This document shows positions 1-6,095 of a stretch of DNA of 10,431 nt, one piece after another. Source of the DNA: Bacteroidota bacterium (lineage in GTDB: Bacteria > Bacteroidota > Bacteroidia > Bacteroidales > VadinHA17); contig JAKAXP010000069.1 in the NCBI GenBank assembly GCA_021816545.1, positions 1-10,431 on the forward strand. The letters are read 5' to 3'. The position numbers and the translations under genes are program-made. Under the pieces are notes generated by a model. The model ran no database searches. It was not told where the DNA came from and was given only the letters and a program-made list of their open reading frames with translations. Each line of letters begins with the position of its first letter. Positions within the stretch are counted from its first letter, which is position 1.

Positions 1-784
1 GAGGATTTACGGTGAACTCATGACCCTTATGACAATGAAGTACAGCGGCAAGTTCGGAGGGGCAACCGGCAACTTTAACGCCCACAGGGTAGCTTATCCG
101 GGAGTAAACTGGCCGGAATTCGCCGACAGGCTGCTGAATGACAGGCTTGGACTTGAACGGCAGCAGACGACAACACAGATTGAACACTATGACGGGCTGG
201 CAGCACTGTTCGACTGCATAAGCCGCATAAACACAATAATCATTGATCTTTCAAGGGATATATGGAGCTATATCTCGCTTGACTATTTCAAGCAGACAAT
301 AGTGAAGGGGGAAGTTGGCTCATCTGCCATGCCACACAAGGTTAACCCGATAGACTTTGAAAACGGAGAGGGAAATCTCGGAGTGGCAAATGCATTGTTC
401 GGACACTTCTCCTCCAAGCTGCCGGTTTCGCGCCTGCAGCGCGACCTTACCGACTCAACAGTTATCCGGAATACCGGTGTAGCAATGGCTCACACCCTGA
501 TCGCCTGGAAATCAGTGAAGAAAGGGCTCTCCAAACTGATCGTCAACCGTGATAAAATTAACGCCGACCTGGAGGATAACTGGGTTGTTGTTGCCGAGGC
601 ACTCCAGACAATACTCAGGAGGGAGGGGTACCCCAAACCTTACGAGGCGCTGATGGAACTTACCCGGACAAATGAAAAGATCACCGGAGAGACTATCAGA
701 AAGTTCATAGATACTCTTGATGTCAGTGAAGCCGTCAGGGAGGAGATGAAGGCTGTAACCCCGTTCAATTACACCGGTTTCTGA
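1..784 (+). CDS. purB: Adenylosuccinate lyase, C-terminal part (5' end outside window)
   Basis: Adenylosuccinate lyase cleaves SAICAR to AICAR and adenylosuccinate to AMP, each time releasing fumarate, in cytosolic purine synthesis. The reading frame is open to the left edge (first full codon at base 2), so the ATG at base 20 is internal. About 260 residues are visible, against roughly 450 for the family. They match the E. coli-type PurB: KFGGATGNFNAH near the left edge, TQIEHYD, then the fumarase/lyase-superfamily signature GSSAMPHKVNP (bases 317-349), which carries the mobile-loop catalytic serine, followed by SKLPVSRLQRDLTDST. The catalytic histidine of the THGQPA segment would lie before the window. 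The protein ends TPFNYTGF without the short tail of E. coli PurB, as I recall for Bacteroidota homologues. The stop is 9 bases before the ABC transporter gene, so the two are probably co-transcribed. Confidence 0.96.
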   Translation, partial: RIYGELMTLMTMKYSGKFGGATGNFNAHRVAYPGVNWPEFADRLLNDRLGLERQQTTTQIEHYDGLAALFDCISRINTIIIDLSRDIWSYISLDYFKQTIVKGEVGSSAMPHKVNPIDFENGEGNLGVANALFGHFSSKLPVSRLQRDLTDSTVIRNTGVAMAHTLIAWKSVKKGLSKLIVNRDKINADLEDNWVVVAEALQTILRREGYPKPYEALMELTRTNEKITGETIRKFIDTLDVSEAVREEMKAVTPFNYTGF

Positions 785-793
785 TACGCAGAG

Positions 794-2617
794 ATGAAGA
801 GCATCAGGATTCTTATGCAGTACCTCAGGCCCTACAAGTGGCTTGCGGTGCAGAATATGAGCTATAATATCCTTAGCGCATTTTTTGCCCTTTTTACCTA
901 TACACTCATTGTTCCCTTCCTCCAGATTCTGTTCAAGAGGGTAGAAGCAGTTCCCGATCCGGGTCAGTTCAGCCTTTCAGCTTCATATATAAAAAACTGG
1001 GCCAACTGGTTCTTTTCATCATCAATTGAGAGATACGGGGAGATGAGAACCCTCCTGATGGTGGTGATTATCTTCGCGATAGCCAGTTTTATAAAGAACC
1101 TGCTTGTGTTTCTTGCAAACAACTGCATGGCCAGTCTGCGGGCCGGTACCGTAAAAGATGTCAGGAACCGGATATACGACAAGATACTGAGGCTGCCTCT
1201 GTCTTACTTTTCCGAGGCCCGGAAAGGTGACCTGATGACCAGGGTCTCAAATGACGTGCAGGAGATAGAGATATCTGTGATGTCTTCATTATCCATGATG
1301 TTCCGCGACCCGTTCACCATAATTATCTTCGTTGTATACCTTTTTGTAACCAGCCCCCAGCTGACGCTTTTCGCCCTGCTTATGCTTCCGCTCAGTGCAT
1401 GGGCTATAGCACGTATCAGCCGCAGCCTTAAGACCAGGTCTTTTGTTGGCCAGCGGGCGCTGGGCAGGCTCCTCTCCGTACTCGAGGAGACCCTCACAGG
1501 GCTTCGGATCATCAAGGGATTCAATGCCGAGGACAAGATGAGACGGCAGTTTGGGGTAGCCAACGATAAGTACACCAGGACCTTCAGGAGGGTGGTCCGG
1601 AAGGCCTATATGGCCCATCCGGTAAGTGAATTCCTTTCAACTGTGGTGCTCCTCATAGTTATTTACTACGGAGGTCTCCTTGCACTGAAAGGGGCCGGCA
1701 ACATGTCGCCTGACAGGCTGATTGCCTTCGTGGTGGTCTTTTCCCAGATTATTCAGCCGGCGAAGTCAATCTCCAGCGCCTGGTTCAGCATACAGAAGGG
1801 GATGGCTTCCATCGACAGGATCAATGAGGTGTTCAGCGCCGGCGAGACAATTACCGAGAAGCCGGATGCGGTGAGACTGACCGGGTTCAGGGAGACCATT
1901 GAGTTACGGGATGTCTGGTTTGCATATAATCATGAACCTGTTCTGAAAGATGTCTCACTTACAATAAGGAAGGGACAGAGTGTTGCTATTGTTGGCAGGT
2001 CAGGCGGGGGCAAATCGACCCTTGTTGACCTTATACCACGCTTTATCGATCCTGACCGCGGAACAGTGCTGATTGACGGCATAGACCTGCGCGACGTGAA
2101 CATCAGGGACCTGAGGCATCTGATGGGTATTGTAAGCCAGCAGGCGATACTGTTCAATGATACCTTCTTTAATAATATATCCTTTTCCCTTGACGGGGAA
2201 GCCGAGGCCGGCAGTGTGGAGAGGGCGGCCGCAATTGCCAATGCCCATGACTTCATCAGTGAGTCGCCCGAAGGCTACCAGGCTACCGTGGGTGAGGGAG
2301 GCAACAAGCTCAGCGGAGGACAGCGTCAGCGGATCAGCATCGCCAGGGCTGTCATGGCCAATCCGCCTATACTGATACTTGATGAGGCTACTTCGGCACT
2401 TGATTCAGAGTCGGAAAGGCTGGTGCAGGATGCGATGCTGAAGCTTATGGAGAACCGTACATCGATTATTATAGCTCACAGGCTTTCCACGATCCAGCAT
2501 GCTGATATGATTGTTGTTGTTGAGGAGGGACGGATAGTTGAACACGGAACCCACGAGGAGCTGGTCAGGAACCCTGCCGGGATATACAGGAAGCTGTATG
2601 AGATGCAGACGTTCTGA
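794..2617 (+). CDS. ABC exporter, fused permease-ATPase (MsbA-like)
   Basis: This is a half-size ABC exporter of 607 residues that should work as a homodimer in the inner membrane and use ATP to flip or export a lipid or other hydrophobic substrate. The N-terminal half has hydrophobic segments near residues 20-46, 85-108, 173-187, 190-206, 280-298 and 310-325, consistent with six membrane helices. The ATPase half has Walker A GRSGGGKST (401-409), a Q-loop glutamine at 449, signature LSGGQRQR (506-513), Walker B ILILDE with D530 and the catalytic E531, and the H-loop histidine 562. All key residues are intact. MsbA (lipid A flippase) is the closest familiar relative, but the substrate cannot be read from sequence, and Bacteroidota carry several paralogues. 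No separate promoter is seen in the 9-base gap after purB. The start ATG is the first in frame after the purB stop. Confidence 0.93.
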   Translation: MKSIRILMQYLRPYKWLAVQNMSYNILSAFFALFTYTLIVPFLQILFKRVEAVPDPGQFSLSASYIKNWANWFFSSSIERYGEMRTLLMVVIIFAIASFIKNLLVFLANNCMASLRAGTVKDVRNRIYDKILRLPLSYFSEARKGDLMTRVSNDVQEIEISVMSSLSMMFRDPFTIIIFVVYLFVTSPQLTLFALLMLPLSAWAIARISRSLKTRSFVGQRALGRLLSVLEETLTGLRIIKGFNAEDKMRRQFGVANDKYTRTFRRVVRKAYMAHPVSEFLSTVVLLIVIYYGGLLALKGAGNMSPDRLIAFVVVFSQIIQPAKSISSAWFSIQKGMASIDRINEVFSAGETITEKPDAVRLTGFRETIELRDVWFAYNHEPVLKDVSLTIRKGQSVAIVGRSGGGKSTLVDLIPRFIDPDRGTVLIDGIDLRDVNIRDLRHLMGIVSQQAILFNDTFFNNISFSLDGEAEAGSVERAAAIANAHDFISESPEGYQATVGEGGNKLSGGQRQRISIARAVMANPPILILDEATSALDSESERLVQDAMLKLMENRTSIIIAHRLSTIQHADMIVVVEEGRIVEHGTHEELVRNPAGIYRKLYEMQTF

Positions 2618-2658
2618 CCAGTCGGCAGTACCAGTTGGCAGTCAGCAGTACCAGTCAT
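2618..2658. repeat. Short degenerate CAGTACCAGT repeat cluster
   Basis: Directly after the ABC transporter stop codon lie overlapping imperfect copies of a 12-13 base motif: CCAGTCGGCAGTA, CCAGTTGGCAGT, CAGCAGTACCAGT. Bases 2625-2646 match 7397-7418 at 21 of 22 positions, so the motif is a dispersed intergenic repeat in this genome. It has no coding sense. Confidence 0.75.
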
Positions 2659-2673
2659 CAGGCGGATAGGCTG

Positions 2674-2737
2674 CAGACTTGCCCCGATGGCCGCCTGGAT
2701 GTCGGGGCCTTTCAGCAGTGCGGAAGTCTGTTTTTTT
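2674..2737 (+). terminator. Nested-hairpin terminator after the purB-ABC transporter unit
   Basis: An outer stem CAGACTT (2674-2680) with AAGTCTG (2724-2730) is followed at once by seven T (2731-2737), the form of an intrinsic terminator. It encloses an inner stem GCCCCGA (2681-2687) with TCGGGGC (2702-2708). The two stems abut on the 5' side, so they could stack, with an unpaired stretch 2709-2723 on the 3' side. This is larger than a usual terminator; see the findings for a possible additional pairing of the inner loop. Confidence 0.7.
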
Positions 2738-2837
2738 GATTATTTTCGTCGGAGGAGTTGTGCAATAAAGCCGCTCCAAACAAAATCCATATTGAATTTG
2801 TTAAACCCGTACCAAAACCCCATAACCCCGGAAAATC

Positions 2838-3344
2838 ATGGAAATCAAAACCACCACTGACATCCTGAAGGAAGCCATACTGCTTGAACAGCGTGGCAAG
2901 GCCTTTTATTCAAGCGTTGCTTCACAGACGGCAAGCGATGCTGTAAAGCAGATATTCAGCCTCATCGCCAGCGAAGAGGAGGAGCATATCCGGTTCCTGT
3001 CCGAACAGTATACCCACTACCGGAAAAACAACACATTCCTGGAAGTTGCTGCCCCTGCAGGAGGTGCACCTGATGAAGTGGCAAGGAAGGTCCTTTCCGA
3101 TGAGATGAAGAAGCAGATCAGCGCTGCCGGTTTTGAGGCTGCAGCAATAAGTGCAGCTATGGATTTTGAGGCAAAGGCGGTTGAATTGTACTCATCACGG
3201 GCCGCATCAGCCTCTGATCAGAATGAGAAAGCGCTGTACGGCATGCTTGCAGAGTGGGAACGCGGTCATCATCAGTGGCTGGCCCGCATAGACAAGGAAC
3301 TGAGGGAGGAGGTGTGGTTTGACAATAATTTCTGGCCCTTCTAG
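2838..3344 (+). CDS. Ferritin-like diiron protein, rubrerythrin family
   Basis: A 168-residue all-helical protein with the two repeated half-sites of a rubrerythrin-type diiron centre. The first is E17 with Y24, then E47-x2-H50 (EEEEH). The second is E111 with Y118, then E141-x2-H144 (EWERGHHQW). Proteins of this group reduce peroxide or handle iron in the cytosol of anaerobes and microaerophiles. The C-terminal rubredoxin FeS4 domain of classical rubrerythrin is absent: there are no CxxC pairs, so any electron donor would be a separate protein. The C-terminus ends NNFWPF, and the aromatic tail is typical of short ferritin-like homologues. It stands alone between a terminator and a convergent pseudouridine synthase gene. 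The leader before the ATG is A-rich with no strong ribosome binding site, which is usual in Bacteroidota. The exact reaction is not provable from sequence. Confidence 0.85.
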   Translation: MEIKTTTDILKEAILLEQRGKAFYSSVASQTASDAVKQIFSLIASEEEEHIRFLSEQYTHYRKNNTFLEVAAPAGGAPDEVARKVLSDEMKKQISAAGFEAAAISAAMDFEAKAVELYSSRAASASDQNEKALYGMLAEWERGHHQWLARIDKELREEVWFDNNFWPF

Positions 3345-3418
3345 AACTGCCTGGAGTCTGCACCGGACCTGCCCGGGGTTTTGATCGTTTCCGCAAATGA
3401 ACCCGCCTGATCCTCAGG

Positions 3419-4288
3419 TCAGACCATCCTTCTGAACTTTGCAGGTATCCTTGATTCAAAGCGCATTTCTTTCCCCGTCACCGGATGGATGAATGCGAGT
3501 ACGCTCGCATGGAGGCCCAGCCTGCCTATGGGGCTTGTGGCGGCACCGTACTTTTTATCCCCGGCTATACTGTGACCGAGCTCCTGCATATGGAGCCTGA
3601 TCTGGTTCTTTTTACCCGTTTCAAGGGTAACCTCTAGCAGGGAATACTCCTTCCCGCTTTTCAGTCTGCGGAATCTTGTTATCGCCAGTTCACCTTTTTC
3701 AGGATTTCGGGTTGAATGCATGACCAGGGCCTTGCTCTCATAGATATATGATCTGATCACACCATCCGGTTCTGCAACTTCCCCCTCCACAAGAGCGACG
3801 TAGGTGCGTGCAGTGACGTTGTGTTTCCAGTCGCGCTGAAGAAGGCTTTGCACCTTCTCGCTGCGGGCGAACATCATCAGACCCGAGGTGTCACGGTCGA
3901 GGCGGTGGACGATGAAGATCCTGTTTGAGGCTTTCTGGCTCTTGACGTAGGTGCTCAGAATGTTGTATGCTGTCAGATACTTTTCATTGTCGGAGGCCAT
4001 TGAGAGGAGACCGGCGTTCTTGTCTATCACCATCAGGTGTTCATCCTCGTAGACGAGGCGCATGTTCCGTGCCATCAGACCTCCTGTGTGTCTCACAGCG
4101 GAGATTGTAACCGTGTCGCCAGGGTTGAGTTCATGGTTGAACTGAGTCACCGGTTCGCCGTTGACCAGCACCTGGCGGTTGCGAAGGAGCGACTTGACAT
4201 TGTCGCGGCTCTTGTTTTTCTGTGAGCTGATGAGGAAGGGCATGAGTGTTGTCTTCTCAGTGACCTCTGTGGGGGTATCTTTTGTCAT
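3419..4288 (-). CDS. RluA/RluD-family RNA pseudouridine synthase
   Basis: A 289-residue pseudouridine synthase that isomerises specific uridines in rRNA or tRNA. Residues 16-63 form an S4-type RNA-binding domain (SLLRNRQVLVNGEPV and NPGDTV are its hallmarks). The catalytic domain starts near residue 78 and contains HRLDRDTSG (128-136), with the catalytic aspartate D131 in HRLD. Later family segments include GKKNQIRLHMQELGHSIAGDKKYG and LHASVLAFIHPVTG. The length is a little under E. coli RluD (326). Bacteroidota carry several paralogues, so the target uridine cannot be assigned and I give no symbol. The gene converges on the ferritin-like gene, with 74 bases between the stop codons. A TAnnTTTG element lies just upstream of its ATG (4286-4288). 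Confidence 0.93.
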   Translation of the reverse strand: MTKDTPTEVTEKTTLMPFLISSQKNKSRDNVKSLLRNRQVLVNGEPVTQFNHELNPGDTVTISAVRHTGGLMARNMRLVYEDEHLMVIDKNAGLLSMASDNEKYLTAYNILSTYVKSQKASNRIFIVHRLDRDTSGLMMFARSEKVQSLLQRDWKHNVTARTYVALVEGEVAEPDGVIRSYIYESKALVMHSTRNPEKGELAITRFRRLKSGKEYSLLEVTLETGKKNQIRLHMQELGHSIAGDKKYGAATSPIGRLGLHASVLAFIHPVTGKEMRFESRIPAKFRRMV

Positions 4289-4304
4289 AAACGGATTCTT
4301 GCTG

Positions 4305-4312
4305 CAAAGATA
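4305..4312 (-). promoter_or_regulatory. -7 promoter element for the pseudouridine synthase gene
   Basis: On the minus strand this reads TATCTTTG, an exact match to the Bacteroidota -7 consensus TAnnTTTG, 16 bases before the ATG. Transcription would begin close to base 4298, giving a leader of only about 10 bases. No clear -33 TTG is visible at the expected distance. Confidence 0.55.
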
Positions 4313-4405
4313 GGGCAGATTATGGAAAACCTTGGTTGATTCCTGAAGTGATTATGGGATTACTCTCCGCCGGCTGGCAGATCGTGATCCCCGGGGCGGG
4401 CTCCT

Positions 4406-4542
4406 GCAAACCACAGCACACCAATGAGCTGCGCTCATAAGATTTTTATTTTCCGTCACCGCTCGCTCCGGCGAGCCGGGCTCGCGTTGCCGTAAAATAA
4501 AACTCCCTTCCGCTTCAGGCGGAAGGGAGTGCTGTGGTTTGC
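4406..4542. repeat. Inverted 14-bp repeat flanking a hairpin cluster beside tRNA-Ser
   Basis: GCAAACCACAGCAC at 4406-4419 is the exact inverse of GTGCTGTGGTTTGC at 4529-4542. The second copy runs from the tRNA discriminator base into its 3' flank. Between the arms lie three further hairpins: ATGAGC/GCTCAT (4424-4438), a GCTCGC/GCGAGC pair around 4462-4480, and the tRNA terminator. No protein-coding gene is credible here. Confidence 0.65.
4492..4530 (-). terminator. Intrinsic terminator of tRNA-Ser
   Basis: A perfect 12-bp stem, ACTCCCTTCCGC (4502-4513) with GCGGAAGGGAGT (4519-4530), has a 5-base loop. Read on the minus strand it is followed by TTTTATTTTA. It begins 12 bases after the tRNA 3' end, so it should end the tRNA transcript. 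On the plus strand there is no T-run after the stem, so it acts in one direction. Confidence 0.85.
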
Positions 4543-4628
4543 GGAGAAAGAGGGATTCGAACCCCCGGTCCAGTCGCCCGGACAACGGTTTTCAAGACCG
4601 CCGCAATCGACCACTCTGCCATTTCTCC
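4542..4628 (-). tRNA. tRNA-Ser (anticodon UGA)
   Basis: An 87-base class II tRNA. The acceptor stem GGAGAAA/TTTCTCC (4622-4628 with 4543-4549) is fully paired and the discriminator is G (4542). The anticodon stem GCGGT/ACCGT encloses loop CTTGAAA with anticodon TGA (4592-4594 on the plus strand), which reads UCA and other UCN serine codons. The long variable arm GTCC...GGAC is the serine identity feature. The T-arm has the loop TTCGAAT with a five-pair stem that includes one G-T. The CCA end is not encoded (CAA follows the discriminator), so it must be added by CCA transferase. Confidence 0.96.
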
Positions 4629-4670
4629 GTTTGCATCCCGGAACCACATGGGCAGCAGGCGCAGCGGGTG

Positions 4671-4678
4671 CAAATATA
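4671..4678 (-). promoter_or_regulatory. -7 promoter element for tRNA-Ser
   Basis: The minus strand reads TATATTTG, an exact TAnnTTTG match, 42 bases upstream of the tRNA 5' end. This predicts a leader of roughly 35 bases, removed by RNase P. A long A-rich run lies upstream on the same strand. The -33 element is unclear. Confidence 0.6.
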
Positions 4679-4876
4679 ATCTTTTTTTGTTTTTCTCCCC
4701 CGGTGTGAAAAAATTACCTTAAAAGCCTTACCCTGGAAAGTCTCTGATCCCCCGTAATTGGGCTCCTGAAACCTCCCCTGGGCCTGATATGACCATATTG
4801 CGGGAGGTTATTAACATAAAAAGTGCTCATTTCTCATAAAATTCGGCATCTCAGGCATAAAAAAGATCACAAAAAC
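4679..4876. other. Divergent intergenic region between tRNA-Ser and HU
   Basis: No gene is credible in this stretch. Its clearest structure is a nested inverted repeat: AACCTCCC (4770-4777) with GGGAGGTT (4802-4809), enclosing ATATG-AC-CATAT (4787-4798). It lacks a T-run, so it is not a terminator, and it lies about 67 bases upstream of the HU -33 element. Confidence 0.5.
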
Positions 4877-4906
4877 TTGCTTTTGAATAAGAATGGAATA
4901 AATTTG
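4877..4906 (+). promoter_or_regulatory. Promoter of the HU gene (-33 TTG, -7 TAAATTTG)
   Basis: TTG at 4877-4879, a 19-base spacer, then TAAATTTG at 4899-4906. This matches the primary-sigma promoter of Bacteroidota (TTG, N19, TAnnTTTG) in both elements and spacing. Transcription should start near 4912, giving a leader of about 38 bases before the ATG at 4951. Confidence 0.75.
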
Positions 4907-4950
4907 TATGCAATTAGAGATTTTCGTCTAACCCTAAAATTGTATTGACT

Positions 4951-5223
4951 ATGACAAAAAAAGAATTAGTAGGCAGCATTGCAAAAAAAGCAGGTCTTTC
5001 ACTTAAAGATGCCAACATTGCTCTGAACGCATTCGTAGGTGCATTTGGTGAGGCTATGAAAAAAGGCCAGAGGCTCCAGCTCCCCTCAATGGGTACCTTC
5101 AAAGTTGAGAAGAGAAGTGCAAGAGTTGTTCGCAACCCCCGCACCGGCGCCAAACTGAATGTTCCAGCAAAGAAAGTTGTTAAATTCAAAGCAGCTCCGG
5201 CTCTTACAAAAGGCCTGAAGTAA
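4951..5223 (+). CDS. HU/IHF-family nucleoid DNA-binding protein
   Basis: A 90-residue histone-like protein that should bind and bend DNA as a dimer in the nucleoid. The start is placed at the ATG 4951 (MTKKELVGSIAKKAG). The in-frame TTG at 4945 would only add two residues, and HU proteins typically begin at this MTKxEL point. The helical N-terminal dimerisation half (2-40) is followed by the core LPSMGTFKVEKRSARVVRNP, then the DNA-binding arm RNPRTG (61-66), with the tip proline P63 that intercalates in HU, then GAKLNVPAKKVVKFKAAPALTKGL. The gene has its own promoter and terminator, so it is monocistronic and probably highly expressed. Whether it forms homodimers or pairs with a second HU cannot be told here. 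Confidence 0.95.
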   Translation: MTKKELVGSIAKKAGLSLKDANIALNAFVGAFGEAMKKGQRLQLPSMGTFKVEKRSARVVRNPRTGAKLNVPAKKVVKFKAAPALTKGLK

Positions 5224-5231
5224 AAGTTTCA

Positions 5232-5255
5232 GGGGTGCTCCGGCACCCCTTTTTT
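5232..5255 (+). terminator. Intrinsic terminator of the HU gene
   Basis: GGGGTGC (5232-5238) pairs perfectly with GCACCCC (5243-5249) around the stable tetraloop TCCG, and six T follow (5250-5255). It begins nine bases after the HU stop codon. Confidence 0.9.
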
Positions 5256-5270
5256 ATTTCCTTTGACATG

Positions 5271-5313
5271 ATACCGGCCGTTCCGGTATTTTTTTGTTTG
5301 ACGTAAATACCGG
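5271..5313 (+). promoter_or_regulatory. Three-arm inverted repeat (ATACCGG / CCGGTAT / ATACCGG)
   Basis: Arm 1 ATACCGG (5271-5277) pairs with arm 2 CCGGTAT (5283-5289), followed by a run of T to 5295, which looks like a second terminator. Arm 2, extended to CCGGTATTT (5283-5291), instead pairs over nine bases with arm 3 AAATACCGG (5305-5313). The two pairings exclude each other. The element lies between the HU terminator and the LytTR promoter. Confidence 0.55.
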
Positions 5314-5341
5314 GTCGGATTTCTTTTGTCAATTAATTTAG

Positions 5342-5363
5342 TATATTTGTTAGCGACGCTAAC
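5342..5363 (+). promoter_or_regulatory. -7 promoter element of the LytTR gene with overlapping palindrome
   Basis: TATATTTG (5342-5349) is an exact TAnnTTTG match, 36 bases before the response regulator ATG. The palindrome GTTAGC-GAC-GCTAAC (5349-5363) starts on its last base and covers the expected transcription start. A TTTTG lies only 13 bases upstream of the -7 element, which is shorter than the usual 19-21 base spacing, so the -33 element is uncertain. Confidence 0.6.
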
Positions 5364-5384
5364 ACCCAACCGAGAACTCCGGAA

Positions 5385-6095
5385 ATGAATTGTATTATTG
5401 TTGATGATGATCCCGTATGGCTCCGAACACTTGAGGAATTCGTAGGGAAATCTTCCTCCCTCTCCCTGGTGGGCAGCTTCTCTGATTCCCTCTCTGCACG
5501 AAACCTTCTCATGTCAAGAAGAGATATCGAGCTCATTTTCCTGGATATCCAGATGCCGGAGATGGATGGCTTTGACTTCCTCTCCAGCCTCGAGAATCCT
5601 CCTCACATAATCTTCGTGTCAGGAAGCGAGGAACATGCATACAAGGCATTTAACTACAACGGCATTGACTATCTTCTCAAACCCATTACCTACCCCCGCT
5701 TCTGCCGGGCCGTGGAGAAGATAATGAAGTATTATGCCCCCAGGGCAGTACCCTCAGCTGCCGGAGAGGAGGAAATATTCATTAAAAAGGCATCATCGCT
5801 CGTTCGCTTGAAACTCAAGGAGATACTGTATGTGGAGGCTCTTGAGAATTATGTAAGCGTCATCACCCGCGATGAGAAATACACGATACACTTTACTATG
5901 AGGGCCATCGAACAACAACTGCCCTCAAGCCTCTTCGTAAGGATTCACCGCTCATACCTGGTCAACAAAAGCGTCATCAGGTCAATCAGCGAAAACAGCC
6001 TGACAATCGTTGTCGGAAGCACCCCCAAGATTCTGCCCGTAGGTAAATCATACCGTGACGGGATAATGAACTATATCAACATAATGCAGCGCTGA
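5385..6095 (+). CDS. LytTR-family DNA-binding response regulator
   Basis: A 236-residue two-component response regulator. The receiver domain (about 1-120) has the acidic pocket D7-D9, phosphoacceptor D54 in FLDIQMPEMDG, the switch serine S79 in FVSGS and the conserved K99 in YLLKP. The output domain (about 131-236) is LytTR: IFIKKASSLVRLKLKEILYVEALENYVSV, then FVRIHRSYLVNKSVI. This is the DNA-binding fold of AgrA and LytR, which recognises short direct repeats. In Bacteroidota such regulators usually pair with a LytS/YehU-type membrane histidine kinase, but none is encoded nearby, so it is an orphan within this window. Its stop TGA overlaps the next ATG by one base (TGATG), which suggests coupled translation with the aminotransferase. 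The start is the first ATG after the promoter; the leader has no strong ribosome binding site. Confidence 0.93.
   Translation: MNCIIVDDDPVWLRTLEEFVGKSSSLSLVGSFSDSLSARNLLMSRRDIELIFLDIQMPEMDGFDFLSSLENPPHIIFVSGSEEHAYKAFNYNGIDYLLKPITYPRFCRAVEKIMKYYAPRAVPSAAGEEEIFIKKASSLVRLKLKEILYVEALENYVSVITRDEKYTIHFTMRAIEQQLPSSLFVRIHRSYLVNKSVIRSISENSLTIVVGSTPKILPVGKSYRDGIMNYINIMQR

Noticed and set aside
2793..2800. TGAATTTG as the -7 element for the ferritin-like gene
   Set aside because: It misses the conserved A at the second position and has no TTG at the proper spacing, so it is too weak to list as a promoter.
3345..3418. A bidirectional terminator between the convergent ferritin-like and pseudouridine synthase genes
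   Set aside because: Only a 5-bp stem (CCTGA/TCAGG near 3407-3419) is visible, without a T-run on either strand.
4406..4545. A phage or island attachment site at the tRNA-Ser 3' end
   Set aside because: Attachment duplications are direct repeats of the tRNA 3' part. Here the copy is inverted and covers mostly the flank, and no integrase is nearby.
4352..4722. Short open frames over the tRNA-Ser gene on both strands
   Set aside because: They run through the tRNA, its terminator and hairpins, and their peptides resemble no family.
4945..4950. TTG at 4945 as the HU start
   Set aside because: The ATG two codons later gives the typical 90-residue HU beginning MTKKEL.
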